Below, piece after piece: positions 8,097 through 16,436 of a stretch of DNA of 64,000 nucleotides. The DNA is from Palsa-506 sp963755815. Its GTDB lineage: Bacteria; Actinomycetota; Actinomycetes; Streptosporangiales; Streptosporangiaceae. The translations under genes were made by a program, and so were the position numbers. The stretch's first letter is position 1. Every line of letters begins with the position of its first letter. The DNA lies in the NCBI GenBank assembly GCA_963755815.1, contig CAVWLF010000005.1, positions 814,117-878,116 of the forward strand, given 5' to 3'. Below the pieces are notes generated by a model that was not told the DNA's origin, ran no database searches, and saw only the letters and a list, made by a program, of their open reading frames with translations.

Positions 8097-8978
8097 TTAG
8101 TTATCCGTGCCGGCGTTAATGGCCGCGCCGTCGTTGCTCGCCGCGCCGTCGTTGCTGCCCGTGCCGCCGTTGCTGGCCGTGCCGCCGTTGCTGGCCGTGC
8201 CGCCGTTGCTGGCCGCGCCGTCGTTGCCGATGATGGCGATGAAGATGTCCTCGAGGGTCGGCTGTTTCTCGACGTACTCGACTTTGGCGGGCGGGAGAAG
8301 CTGTTTTAGCTCGGTGAGGGTGCCGTTCGCGATGATCCGCCCGTGGTGGAGGATCGCGATCCGGTCGGCGAGCTGCTCGGCCTCGTCCAGGTACTGCGTG
8401 GTGAGCAGCACGGTCGTGCCCTGCCCGGCGAGCTCTTTGACGCTGTTCCACACTTCAACCCGGGATTGCGGGTCGAGCCCGGTGGTTGGCTCGTCCAGGA
8501 AGATCACCGGCGGATTCCCGATGAGGCTCATGGCGATGTCCAGGCGGCGGCGCATGCCGCCGGAGTACGTCGACACCCTTCGCTCCGCCGCGTCGGTGAG
8601 CTGGAAGCGGGCCAGCAGGTCAGCCGCGATCTGGCCGGCGTCCTTCAGGTGCCGGAGCCGGGCCACCAGCACGAGGTTCTCGCGCCCGGTGAGGGTTTCG
8701 TCCACGGCCGCGAACTGCCCGGTGAGGCTGATGGACTCCCGCACGTTCGCCGGTTGCCGGGCGACGTCGAAGCCATCGACGGTGGCCGTCCCGGCGTCGG
8801 GCTTGAGCAGCGTGGACAGGACTTTCACGACCGTGGTCTTGCCTGCGCCGTTGGAGCCGAGCAGGGCGAAGATGCTGCCCCGCGCCACGTCGAAGTCCAC
8901 GCCGCGCAGCACGCGCAGCTTCGGGTACGACTTCTCCAGACCCCGCACGTGGATCACCTGGGCCGGCTGTGTTGTCAT
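8097..8978 (-). CDS. ABC exporter ATPase (DrrA-like) with hexapeptide-repeat tail
   Basis: 293 residues from ATG 8978 (GGGAG at the usual spacing). Standard nucleotide-binding domain: Walker A GSNGAGKTT (41-49), signature YSGGM (138-142), Walker B VIFLDEPTTGLD (158-169). The region after the ATPase core (~230-250) carries the PPAKVEYVEKQPTLEDIF segment typical of DrrA-type proteins. Unusually, the last ~42 residues are a degenerate hexapeptide repeat rich in Asn, Gly, Ala, Ser and Thr (units such as NGGTAS), far beyond where DrrA relatives stop. It pairs with the permease encoded immediately downstream. Confidence 0.93.
   Translation of the reverse strand: MTTQPAQVIHVRGLEKSYPKLRVLRGVDFDVARGSIFALLGSNGAGKTTVVKVLSTLLKPDAGTATVDGFDVARQPANVRESISLTGQFAAVDETLTGRENLVLVARLRHLKDAGQIAADLLARFQLTDAAERRVSTYSGGMRRRLDIAMSLIGNPPVIFLDEPTTGLDPQSRVEVWNSVKELAGQGTTVLLTTQYLDEAEQLADRIAILHHGRIIANGTLTELKQLLPPAKVEYVEKQPTLEDIFIAIIGNDGAASNGGTASNGGTASNGGTGSNDGAASNDGAAINAGTDN
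8106..8230 (-). repeat. 18-bp coding tandem repeat (about seven units)
   Basis: On the plus strand the unit reads like GTTGCTGGCCGTGCCGCC and recurs about seven times with drift. It encodes the Asn/Gly/Ser hexapeptide tail of the ABC ATPase. The internal units are nearly identical and the outer ones diverged, as expected from slipped-strand expansion. Confidence 0.85.
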
Positions 8979-9020
8979 CGGAATCTCCCTTCGTTTCTGC
9001 TTTTGCTGCGATGGCCCGGG

Positions 9021-9872
9021 TCAGGCGCTGCGGCGCGCTGCCCGCCGGATGAGGACGTCGCCCCAGTTCGCGCGCAGGTGCAACTCGATCGTGCGATCGG
9101 TGCCAGCGGCCTCCGGGCCTGGGGTGAGCTCATTGCGAACCGCCGCGTGCGCGGAGGACGCGTCGACCCAGGCGACGACGCCGTCCGGCACGCCGACCTC
9201 GACCTCCGCGTAACCGTTCTCGAGGCGGAGGATGCCGCCCTCGGCCTCGAGCACGCGGATCGCGCCGTAGGCGCTCCGCGCGGTGACGTCGCCGAGCGCG
9301 CGCTCGATCGTGAGCGGGCCTGAGGTGGCGACATCGACCTCGGCCCCGGTGGTGCCGAGGGTCAGGGTGCCATGCGAGCCGCGGAGCCGGGCGGCGCCGG
9401 CGATCCGGCCGATCCGCACGTGCCCGTGCGCCGCTGTCACGTCGAGCCGGCCGTCGACCTCGGCAATGTCGACCTCACCATGGGGCGACACGAGCACGAG
9501 GTCGCCGACGCGGTCAACGCTCACGTTGCCGTACTTGGCGACAATGCGGGTGGCCCCGAGTTCGCCGCGCACGCGCACGGATCCGTAGGCGGACTCGATC
9601 TCGGCCCGCGATCCGGTCGGCAGCTCGATTCGCACGTCGACTGAGCCGCTCGGCCCCAGCAGCCTGAGCCGGGGTGGCACGCGCACGCGCAGACGGTTGT
9701 TCTCGAACCCGACCGTCGCCTCGCGGGCGAGTGAGACATCGCCAGAGCGGCCGGGATTGGTGGGGATGACCTCGACGGTCGTGTCGGCGCGGTCGGACGC
9801 GACCACCTCGACGTGACCGGCGCTGACCTCGATGTCGGCGTCGATGGGCGCGAGGGATTCATATGCGGGCAT
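9021..9872 (-). CDS. DUF4097-type beta-helix protein
   Basis: 283 residues from ATG 9872 (GGAG upstream). The sequence is a succession of short beta-strand repeats with recurring G-[NHS]-V/L motifs (GHVEVVASDRAD, YGNVSVDRVGDL, HGHVRIGRIAGA, YGAIRVLEAEGG), the pattern of DUF4097/adhesin-like right-handed beta helices. No signal peptide is evident. Homologous operons (RHH regulator, DUF4097, DrrA, DrrB) recur in actinomycetes; the role of the DUF4097 member is not established. It lies 69 bp downstream of the regulator gene and 42 bp before the ATPase. Confidence 0.85.
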   Translation of the reverse strand: MPAYESLAPIDADIEVSAGHVEVVASDRADTTVEVIPTNPGRSGDVSLAREATVGFENNRLRVRVPPRLRLLGPSGSVDVRIELPTGSRAEIESAYGSVRVRGELGATRIVAKYGNVSVDRVGDLVLVSPHGEVDIAEVDGRLDVTAAHGHVRIGRIAGAARLRGSHGTLTLGTTGAEVDVATSGPLTIERALGDVTARSAYGAIRVLEAEGGILRLENGYAEVEVGVPDGVVAWVDASSAHAAVRNELTPGPEAAGTDRTIELHLRANWGDVLIRRAARRSA

Positions 9873-9941
9873 GGCTGATCTCCAGGAGGGGTGTGACGGG
9901 CTGATCCCGCCCCGCGACGGAACCGAAGCTGCGGGCGGCGG

Positions 9942-10457
9942 CTAGCGGACCCAGCCGGTGAAGTTGTTTCCGGACCGCGACTCGCGCTGGGCGGCGCGGC
10001 GGTTCTTGGGCTCGATCGCGGCGGCGATCGCACGGACCAGCCAGGAATTAACGGACAGGCCGTCCTCAGCGGCCGCCTTGTCGACGCGGGCCTTGAGCTG
10101 GTCGGGCAGTCGCAGCGTGGTGCGGGAAGTCGCAATGTCGTCGGCCGCGTCGGCGGTCAGCGCGCCCGCCGCGGCGAGATCGGATGCCGGGGCAGCCTCC
10201 GCGAACTCGGTCCGGGCCGGCCGTGACACCACGAACACGGGGTCGCGGCCGCGAAGCCGCACATCGACGGCACCGGGCGCGAGTTCCCGGGTGATCTCGC
10301 TCGCGGCATCGCTCAGTGCCTCCAGGAGCACGAGGCGTGCGGCGGCATCCAGGGCGACGTTCAGACGCTCCGCGACTGCCCGGACGTCCTCACCCCCGCT
10401 TTCCGCTGCGGCGGCGAGGTGCACGCGGAGGTCCGCGACGTAACGGTCAAGTTCCAT
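9942..10457 (-). CDS. Ribbon-helix-helix regulator (HicB/Arc-type C-terminal domain)
   Basis: 171 residues from ATG 10457. Residues ~115-150 (TLRLPDQLKARVDKAAAED, NSWLVRAI) form a ribbon-helix-helix domain of the Arc/HicB type. The N-terminal ~110 residues are an unassigned helical domain (MELDRYVADLRVHLAAAAES). No HicA toxin gene adjoins, so this is a DNA-binding regulator of the DUF4097/ABC operon rather than an antitoxin. The start codon touches a palindrome and a 21-bp-spaced array of GGTGTC boxes, strong evidence for autoregulation. Confidence 0.82.
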   Translation of the reverse strand: MELDRYVADLRVHLAAAAESGGEDVRAVAERLNVALDAAARLVLLEALSDAASEITRELAPGAVDVRLRGRDPVFVVSRPARTEFAEAAPASDLAAAGALTADAADDIATSRTTLRLPDQLKARVDKAAAEDGLSVNSWLVRAIAAAIEPKNRRAAQRESRSGNNFTGWVR

Positions 10458-10570
10458 GACACCACTATGACACCATCATGGTGTCCACGCAACCCCGGGT
10501 GGTGTCCATGCAATTCCGGGTGGTGTCGCGGGGACCCGGGCGTGGTGTCGAATGGGCTCCGGATGGTGCC
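10458..10570. promoter_or_regulatory. Operator array: GGTGTC boxes at 21-bp spacing
   Basis: GGTGTC (last copy GGTGCC) occurs at 10480, 10501, 10522, 10544 and 10565, i.e. 21-22 bp apart or two helical turns. The inverted form GACACC lies at 10458 and 10469, and 10469-10485 is a near-perfect palindrome (GACACC-N5-GGTGTC). The array starts directly against the RHH regulator's start codon. The spacing places all boxes on one DNA face, as expected for cooperative binding by RHH dimers. Confidence 0.75.
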
Positions 10571-10739
10571 GCAGCATCGGGCAATTCGAGGGGAGGGCAT
10601 CCCGGCTGAGGGTCCGGGGGCGCCGCGCTGGCCTTAGCCCAGGAGATGCCGGGCCACTCCGATATCCGGGTCACTGATATCCGGGTCACTGCGAGCGGCC
10701 AGCCTCGCTGCGGTCTCCGGGCTGGCTGCGGCCATGGCT

Positions 10740-11531
10740 CTATCCGGCGATGAGGAGCCTGCCGCCGAGGTCGATCTCGCTCAGGCTGAGCAGTTCCCGG
10801 TTACGCTCGGCCCACCGGCCCGATTCGAGATCAGCGCGCAGGTCGCGTATCACTCGCTCCTCGACGGCCGGGCCGACCGCGTGCCATACCGATACGGCGC
10901 GCCGGGCGTTCTCGTCCAGGTACGCCTCCGGCCGCCGCCAGTAGGAGGGGAAGTTGCCGTCGCAGCAGTCCCACGGGATGGGTACCGGCTGCAGCCGGGC
11001 GCCGATCGCGCTGGCCCGCTCGATCAGCGTGGGACGGCCGGCGCTCAGCTGCGCGTGCTCGGGCATGTAGTCGCGGATCAGCCAGAAGTCACGTTCGAGG
11101 CGGCTGATGTCGAAATGGAAGGTCACGACGCGGCGGGCGACGCGCTGCATCTCCCGGTAGCCGGCCATAACGTCCGGCCAGTGCTGGTCGGTCGACACGG
11201 CCATCGCGGCGTCGAATGACTTGTCAGCGAACGGCAGGCTGCCCGCCACGCCGGGCACGCACGGCGCCGCGCCGGCCGGCCGCTGGGCTCGCATGACCGC
11301 CGACGGCTCGACTGCCGTGACCACACGGTCGGGCGGCTCATACGCCCCGGTCCCGGCCCCCACGTTGACCACTGTGCGCGCGTCGCCGAGCGCGGCCCAG
11401 ATCCGCGCCGCGATCCGCGGCTCGGTCGGCCGCGTCGCCGCATAGGTCCTGCCGATCGTGTCGAACAACTGGTCGCTGGACAATGTCCTGGCCCTCTCGT
11501 CGAGTGCGAGCTGATCTTCCGCGTGATGCAC
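10740..11531 (-). CDS. Class I SAM-dependent methyltransferase
   Basis: 263 residues from GTG 11531; a TTG at 11483 after GAGAGGGCC is an alternative start that would remove 16 residues. The SAM-binding motif I is VVNVGAGTGAYE, followed by acidic VTAVEPS and motif-IV-like SFDAAMAVSTDQHW. This is the UbiE/Coq5-like Methyltransf_11 class; the acceptor is unknown. The C-terminal RRPEAYLDENARRAVSVWHA segment is common to many actinobacterial small-molecule methyltransferases. Isolated gene, about 280 bp from the RHH operon. Confidence 0.87.
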   Translation of the reverse strand: MHHAEDQLALDERARTLSSDQLFDTIGRTYAATRPTEPRIAARIWAALGDARTVVNVGAGTGAYEPPDRVVTAVEPSAVMRAQRPAGAAPCVPGVAGSLPFADKSFDAAMAVSTDQHWPDVMAGYREMQRVARRVVTFHFDISRLERDFWLIRDYMPEHAQLSAGRPTLIERASAIGARLQPVPIPWDCCDGNFPSYWRRPEAYLDENARRAVSVWHAVGPAVEERVIRDLRADLESGRWAERNRELLSLSEIDLGGRLLIAG

Positions 11532-11719
11532 GCTGGCCTGACCAGGGCGACGATAAGTATTATCTCATTTACATGTCAAGCTATATCTTGTCCGCGCCCG
11601 GTAGCACCCATGAATCGAAGTCACCCAGCCGATCGCGGCCGCATCCCGTATTCCGCCGACAACGTGCACCGTCCAGCAGCGCGACCGCGGCCCATCCCGC
11701 CAGCACGCGCCGCGCGTCC

Positions 11720-12283
11720 TCAGAAGATAAGGGGGATCAGCATTTTCGTGGACTGCTGGTACTCCGGATAGGCAATGGGGAAGAGCCGGGTCATGTTGCG
11801 CTCCTCCACGAAGGCGCTGTAGATGAAGTACCCGCCGATCAGTGCCACGGCGATTAGCCACCAGACGCTGACGGCGATCGCCGAGCCGATCATCGCCAGC
11901 AGGATGCCGGTGTAAATCGGGTGCCGGATCGTCCGGTACGGGCCGGATGTGACCAGCTCGGGGTCTTCCTTCGTGGACGTCGGCATTCCCCAGTTCCGGC
12001 CGAGGTAGATCCGTGCCCAGACGGCCAGTCCCAGGCCGAGGACCCAGATGGCGAGGCCGACGCCCCACAGGACCGGGTCCCTGACGTATCCGACGCTATG
12101 CCCCTTCAGCACCCGCAGCCGGACCAGGAGCACGACGACCAGGATGAAGGCCACCCGGACGCCCGCGAGGCGCGTCCAGTTGCCCTGTCCTCGCTGTCCC
12201 CGCTTGACCCCGGTGGATGCGGCGAACCAGCCCACCCAGAAGATGACCCAGCCCACGCCGATCACGATGTCAACCACTCGCAT
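11720..12283 (-). CDS. Isoprenylcysteine carboxyl methyltransferase (ICMT)-like membrane protein
   Basis: 187 residues from ATG 12283 (GGAGGG upstream). Four to five membrane helices, and the ICMT/PEMT signature GPYRTIRHPIYTGILL near residues 115-130 followed by a C-terminal EERNMTRLFPIAYPEYQQ segment that is diagnostic of the family. In eukaryotes ICMT methylates prenylated cysteines; the bacterial homologues act on lipid or small-molecule acceptors that are mostly unknown. Stand-alone gene. Confidence 0.9.
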   Translation of the reverse strand: MRVVDIVIGVGWVIFWVGWFAASTGVKRGQRGQGNWTRLAGVRVAFILVVVLLVRLRVLKGHSVGYVRDPVLWGVGLAIWVLGLGLAVWARIYLGRNWGMPTSTKEDPELVTSGPYRTIRHPIYTGILLAMIGSAIAVSVWWLIAVALIGGYFIYSAFVEERNMTRLFPIAYPEYQQSTKMLIPLIF

Positions 12284-12301
12284 CGAAGTGCCCTCCGTTC
12301 G

Positions 12302-12850
12302 CTACTGGGCCCGCAGCCTGATCAGGCCAGTCCCGTATACGGTCCCTGCGTCATGGATCATGCCTCTGGCCTTAATGTGGCGCCTGCTGGCGTCGGTCAC
12401 TGGCGCGGTGGTAGTCAGGAGGGTAACGCGCAGGGGCAGGTCACTGAACTGCCGCCGCTGCTCGGCCGCCCAGGCCCTGGCCGAGTCCGAGACGAGCTGC
12501 GGCTGCACCGCCGTCAGCTGGTCCTCGTCCAGGTGCATGTAGGCCTCCTGGGTGCGCAGGCTCGGTGCGAAGGGTGAGTCCGGGGAACCTGGCGGCGAAC
12601 TGGCCGGCCAGGTGCTGCGGCACCGGCCAGCAGAACTCGACCGGGCCGTCGCTGTCCTGGTTCACCTCCCCGTAGTAGATCAGGAACGCGGTCACAGCGA
12701 CGCCGTCTGCCCGCGACGGCGGCTGGGGCCTTGAGCATGCCGATGGCCTCCTTGCCCAGATCCCAGACTTCCTGCGGCGTCCGGGATCATGCCGCCATAC
12801 CGCCGGACGTTCAGCGGGGACACCGAGGACGGGACATTCGGTCAACCGCC
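12302..12850 (-). pseudogene. Decayed MerR-family regulator, GyrI-like effector domain remnant
   Basis: Pieces of one protein are spread over the three minus-strand frames. Reading across them gives QEVWDLGKEAIGMLKAP, then FLIYYGEVNQDSDGPVE, LAARFPGLTLRTEPAH and QEAYMHLDEDQLTAV, i.e. the effector-binding domain found at the C terminus of MerR regulators. A single extra C on the coding strand at about 12551 separates TEPAH from QEAYMHLD, and further shifts lie near 12700-12790. The N-terminal HTH is missing. Clearly non-functional. Confidence 0.75.
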
Positions 12851-12937
12851 CGTACTCAGTTAGATACTCAGCTGAATGAAACTACGGACCTCGCCCGCGG
12901 GGCTTGACCGCCAGAATGGCGTGGTAACTAACGTCCT

Positions 12938-15229
12938 TCAGCTGAGCGCCCAACCGTTGTTCGGAGCGGTTTGCCAGGCGTGGTAAAGGTCGGTGTCGTC
13001 GCCAATGATGAAGATCTCCAGGCGACCGTCCTGATTGTGACCGATCACGGCTGGACGGTGCCACGACCCGCGCATCGCGGCCCAGTCAGCCGACCATCCG
13101 TTGTTGGGGGCCGTCTGCCAGCGGTGGTAGAGGTACGGCCAGTTGCCGTGAACGAAGATCTCGAGTCGACCGTCCGCGTTCCGGGTGACCGTGGGGTCCG
13201 CTGGCCACTGCCCTCCCAATGGAGCCCAGGGCGCCGACCATCCATTGTTGGGGGCGGTCTGCCAGAGGTGGTAGAGGTCGGTGTCGTCGCCGATGATGAA
13301 GATCTCCAGGCGGCCGTCCGCGTTATTCCCGAGCACGGGCTGGTGGTGCCACTGGCCTCCCATAGGGGCCCAGGGCGCGGACCATCCATTGTTGGGGGCG
13401 GTCTGCCAGAGGTGGTAGAGGTCGGTGTCGTCGCCGATAATGAAGACCTCCAGGCGGCCGTCCGCGTTTCGGGCGACGACCGGGTCATGGTGCCATTGGC
13501 CTCCCATCGGAGCCCAGGGCGCCGACCATCCATTGTTGGGGGCGGTCTGCCAGAGGTGGTAGAGGTCGGTGTCGTCGCCGATAATGAAGACCTCCAGGCG
13601 GCCGTCCGCGCTATTCCCGAGCACGGGCTGGTGGTGCCACTGGCCCCCCATAGGCGTCCAGGGCTCGGACCAGCGGCCGCCGGGTGACGTTTGCCAACGG
13701 TGGTAGAGGTTGGTGTCGTCGCCGATGATGAAGACCTCCAGGCGGCCGTCCGCGTTTCGGGCGACGACCGGGTCACGGTGCCATTGGCCTCCCATCGGTG
13801 CCCAGGGAGCGGACCATCCGTTGTTCGGCGCGGTTTGCCACCGGTGGTAGAGGTTTGTGTCATTGCCACGCAGGAACACTTCCAGACGGCCGTCGGCGTT
13901 CTGCGCGACTGCGGCGTCTCCAGGCCATTGACCGCCCAGGGAAGCCCACCGGATGTCGTTGCCCGGTCCACCCGCGAAGAAGAAGCTTCCCCAGGCGGTG
14001 TCGCTGGTGATCGTTTGCACGATGTCGTACCACGCCGGATTCTCGGCGGTCGTGCTGCCCGCGGAATGGACGAGGGTTCCCCCACGATCGCCCTGCACCA
14101 TGAGGTTGTGCTGATAACAGGCCTGCCCCCAGCCGGCCTCCCCGAAGGAGCCGCTCCCCATCTTGGTTGTGGTCGTGTTCGGATCATCATTGGCGCTGAA
14201 GACTTCGCCCCAGAAGCCGATCCAGTCACCGTGGTCTCCGAGGGTGCCGAAGATGCTCCGCTTGCCCATGAACAATGACGCCGGGTAGTAGCCAATCCAC
14301 TCGTTCTGAACCTGCACCCACCAGTTGGCTTCGAAGAGCTGGATCTTGATCTTCACGATGGCTTGCGTGCCGGCTCGTTCGCTTGCCGGGACCAGACGCC
14401 CCTGGGGAACGATCGACCGGGACACCTGCTTCCAACCGTCCACATCCTGGTTGTAGCCGCCGATATTGTCGTCGTTATCGGTGTAGCCGTTGGTCGTGTA
14501 ATACACAAAGAGATGCGGATCCCAGTCGCCGTAGCGATCGCGGGAGATCTGCCAGCCGACTTCGATTGACTGCAGCTTCGATTGGTCGCGACGGTTCACG
14601 ATGCCCATCTGGGAAAGTGAGTGATCGGCCGCGTTCTCGACCCATGGGTCCCAGATATTGAGTACGGTTTCACCACCGAAGCAGATGACATCCTCTGTGG
14701 TCTGTGCGTGAAAATATCCAAACGGCGTGGGGTCCGCCGCCGGGTCCTTGGATGCCTCCTGGGAACGACTCCCCGCACCCGGCCTCTGTCTCGTCGCTAC
14801 CGACTCGGTGGGTGGAGGTGCCTTCCTGCCGCGCAGACGGGCGATCCCTTCGTCAAGGGAAGTCCCAGTGGGTATGCGGGAAGAATCCAGCCGCACAATG
14901 GGGACCGTCCCTTCCGGACCAAGGTCGATCCCCTGGCCCTGCAGCTCGAACTCTGCCGCCGCTTCCTGGCGCACGCCTTCGGGGAGACGATCGGGCCGAG
15001 GCCCTCTCTGCGGTTCATCGCGAGGCGCTGGGGGTGGCGTAGCGATCTGCCGACCTGGAACCTGCGATTCGACAGGCACCCAGTCGATGACCTGCCCACT
15101 TGGCGTGCGCGTTGTCGCGACGATGTCGCGCCGTTGGGCACGCTCCTCTATGTAGCGCGCCAGTTCAGGATTGGGGTTTGGATCGTGCCTCCTCTCGCCT
15201 TCGGCGAGAACCTCGTCGTTCTGATCCAT
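12938..15229 (-). CDS. Neprosin-type glutamic peptidase fused to a seven-bladed PLL-like propeller
   Basis: 763 residues from ATG 15229 (AGGAG at 15236-15240); a TTG one codon earlier is less likely. Residues ~30-55 (TTRTPSGQVIDWVPVESQ) match the neprosin activation-peptide region; ~165-400 match the neprosin domain: GYFHAQT, INIWDPWV-like NIWDPWV, SLSQMGI, IEVGWQI (Glu223), GYYPASLF, GFWGEVF (Glu342). These two Glu occupy the positions of the catalytic pair in plant neprosin, a proline-cleaving glutamic peptidase. Residues 427-762 are exactly seven 48-residue blades (WQTAPNNGWSAPW, DGRLEVFIIGDDTDLYH) like PLL/tachylectin-type sugar-binding propellers. No signal peptide can be seen, which is odd for a digestive peptidase; export could be non-classical. 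Confidence 0.88.
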   Translation of the reverse strand: MDQNDEVLAEGERRHDPNPNPELARYIEERAQRRDIVATTRTPSGQVIDWVPVESQVPGRQIATPPPAPRDEPQRGPRPDRLPEGVRQEAAAEFELQGQGIDLGPEGTVPIVRLDSSRIPTGTSLDEGIARLRGRKAPPPTESVATRQRPGAGSRSQEASKDPAADPTPFGYFHAQTTEDVICFGGETVLNIWDPWVENAADHSLSQMGIVNRRDQSKLQSIEVGWQISRDRYGDWDPHLFVYYTTNGYTDNDDNIGGYNQDVDGWKQVSRSIVPQGRLVPASERAGTQAIVKIKIQLFEANWWVQVQNEWIGYYPASLFMGKRSIFGTLGDHGDWIGFWGEVFSANDDPNTTTTKMGSGSFGEAGWGQACYQHNLMVQGDRGGTLVHSAGSTTAENPAWYDIVQTITSDTAWGSFFFAGGPGNDIRWASLGGQWPGDAAVAQNADGRLEVFLRGNDTNLYHRWQTAPNNGWSAPWAPMGGQWHRDPVVARNADGRLEVFIIGDDTNLYHRWQTSPGGRWSEPWTPMGGQWHHQPVLGNSADGRLEVFIIGDDTDLYHLWQTAPNNGWSAPWAPMGGQWHHDPVVARNADGRLEVFIIGDDTDLYHLWQTAPNNGWSAPWAPMGGQWHHQPVLGNNADGRLEIFIIGDDTDLYHLWQTAPNNGWSAPWAPLGGQWPADPTVTRNADGRLEIFVHGNWPYLYHRWQTAPNNGWSADWAAMRGSWHRPAVIGHNQDGRLEIFIIGDDTDLYHAWQTAPNNGWALS
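12941..13951 (-). repeat. Seven 144-bp direct repeats encoding propeller blades
   Basis: The 3' part of the neprosin-PLL gene is built of seven tandem 144-bp units. Central units are almost identical at DNA level while the first and last have drifted, indicating recent expansion or gene conversion. Blades differ mainly at loop positions (GDDTDLYH versus GNDTNLYH or GNWPYLYH), where sugar contacts lie in related propellers. Confidence 0.88.
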
Positions 15230-15716
15230 CAAGTGCTCCTACTCCCAGCGTCGATGCTCTTGCGCGATTCGCACCCGGCTACAATTAATATGCCTACTTC
15301 TTTTTGCCTGAACTAATCAGGGGCGCGCCGCGGCTCACATGCGGCTGCACGCATCTCATCTATAGTCTTCTTTCAAACCACGGAGAAAGTAATAAACGCT
15401 AATTTCATCACCATCTATTAGGATGGAGGCGGCGTGGAGATCGTGTGGAGATCGCGTGGAGATGGAATTACTAACATTCCAGAGACCATTTTGGAGGTTC
15501 GCCGCGCGCGCTGCGGGCCTGGCCTCTGGCCTGGCCGTCGCCGTCAGGCCCGCTGGGGCGGCACAGGTCTCCGGCGTCAAGGGTGGGCGCTTGGGGACCA
15601 TCGCCTTGGCGAGCGACCGAAGGGAGCGCTCTTGAAGCCGGAGAGGCCGACCGGACAGTGCGCGGCATTCCGGCCCGGGCCGAGGGCCACGCCGCCGATG
15701 ACGAGGACCTGTGACG
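15230..15716. other. Intergenic region with a short 11-bp tandem repeat
   Basis: No convincing gene. The stretch 15280-15480 is distinctly AT-richer than its surroundings. GTGGAGATC/G is repeated three times with an 11-bp period at 15434-15464. A minus-strand frame ending at 15356 reads plausibly in its last ~45 codons (ASILIDGDEISVYYFLRG) but lacks a credible start, so it may be the tail of a lost gene. Confidence 0.4.
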
Positions 15717-15994
15717 ATGAGCCAGGACGCACCACGGCGTACCCGCCTCGCCGACGCCCGCCAGGTCCGCATGGACCGCCCGGAAGCCGCAGCCGCCTAC
15801 GAGCAGACCCGGCTGCGCTACCAGCTGGCCGAACGGTCCGGCTGCGGCGCGGGGAACTGGGCTGGTCCCAGCGCCAGCTGGCCGAGCGGGCGGGGATGAG
15901 CCAGCCCGGTATCGCCCGGTTCGAAGCTGGCGGCACCACCCCCACCCTGACGCTCACCGTCAGCCTCGGCCCAGGACAGCGCCGCTCGCCATAA
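15717..15994 (+). pseudogene. Frameshifted XRE/HigA-type HTH antitoxin remnant
   Basis: ATG 15717 begins MSQDAPRRTRLADARQVRMD and continues to YEQTRLRYQLAER, where the frame breaks near 15835. The next frame resumes with VRLRRGELGWSQRQLAERAG and SQPGIARFEAGGTTPTLT, a clear HTH_3 domain ending at TAA 15994. Joined, the pieces resemble antitoxins of HigBA/RelBE-like pairs. No toxin gene is preserved upstream. The remnant lies just outside the leftmost attachment-site copy. Confidence 0.65.
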
Positions 15995-16035
15995 CCTCCA
16001 GCCATAAAATGTGATCTAGGCAGTCAGAGACTCTC

Positions 16036-16065
16036 AAGGCCCCTCGCCGGAAACCGGGGGGCCTT
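16036..16065. terminator. Hairpin terminator beside the displaced tRNA end
   Basis: AAGGCCCC (16036-16043) pairs with GGGGCCTT (16058-16065), with a nested CCGG-AAA-CCGG stem inside. It lies just past the leftmost tRNA-Thr 3'-end copy, in the same relation as the 29548-29578 hairpin to the intact tRNA. It is probably the original tRNA terminator, displaced by integration. Confidence 0.65.
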
Positions 16066-16068
16066 GAG

Positions 16069-16115
16069 CTGGGAGCCGCCTATCGGAATCGAACCGATGA
16101 CCTATTCATTACGAG
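16069..16115 (-). repeat. Attachment-site copy 1 (tRNA-Thr 3'-end fragment)
   Basis: 47 bp identical to 29584-29630, comprising the 3' 42 nt of tRNA-Thr (anticodon-loop side through the acceptor end) plus 5 bp of flank. It lacks the tRNA 5' half, so it is not a gene. It marks the chromosomal end of the oldest integration. Confidence 0.92.
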
Positions 16116-16436
16116 ATTGTCCCTTTACGGTGCGTGGCCTGTCGGTTGGCAGGTCCGGCCGCACGAGCCGGTGCCGCTGATACCCGCCTGTGACCCTCCC
16201 TGTCTGCTCGATCTGGCACGCATCTGGCACGCGGAGCACGCGTCGGCATCAAGCAGCTGAACGCTTCCTTTTCAGGGTGTCGGCGATCAGGCCCAGAAGG
16301 CAACGCCGAGCTTGTGATCTGGGCCTTCGGGGCTCCGCGGCTTCGGCACCGACCGGCGTTGGCCCACAGATACCCCGCTTGTCCTAGCTCGTGTAGGGCT
16401 GCTGTAGGGGCATCCCTATGACCACCGACCGTCGCC

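Noticed and set aside
9942..10457. HicB antitoxin of a toxin-antitoxin system
   Set aside because: No HicA-type gene adjoins; the gene leads an ABC/DUF4097 operon and has its own operator array.
10655..10692. Two 15-bp GATATCCGGGTCACT direct repeats as an operator
   Set aside because: Only two copies, far from both start codons, with no palindrome; too little to call.
12941..13951. CRISPR-like regular repeats
   Set aside because: The 144-bp units are in frame and encode propeller blades; there are no spacers or cas genes.
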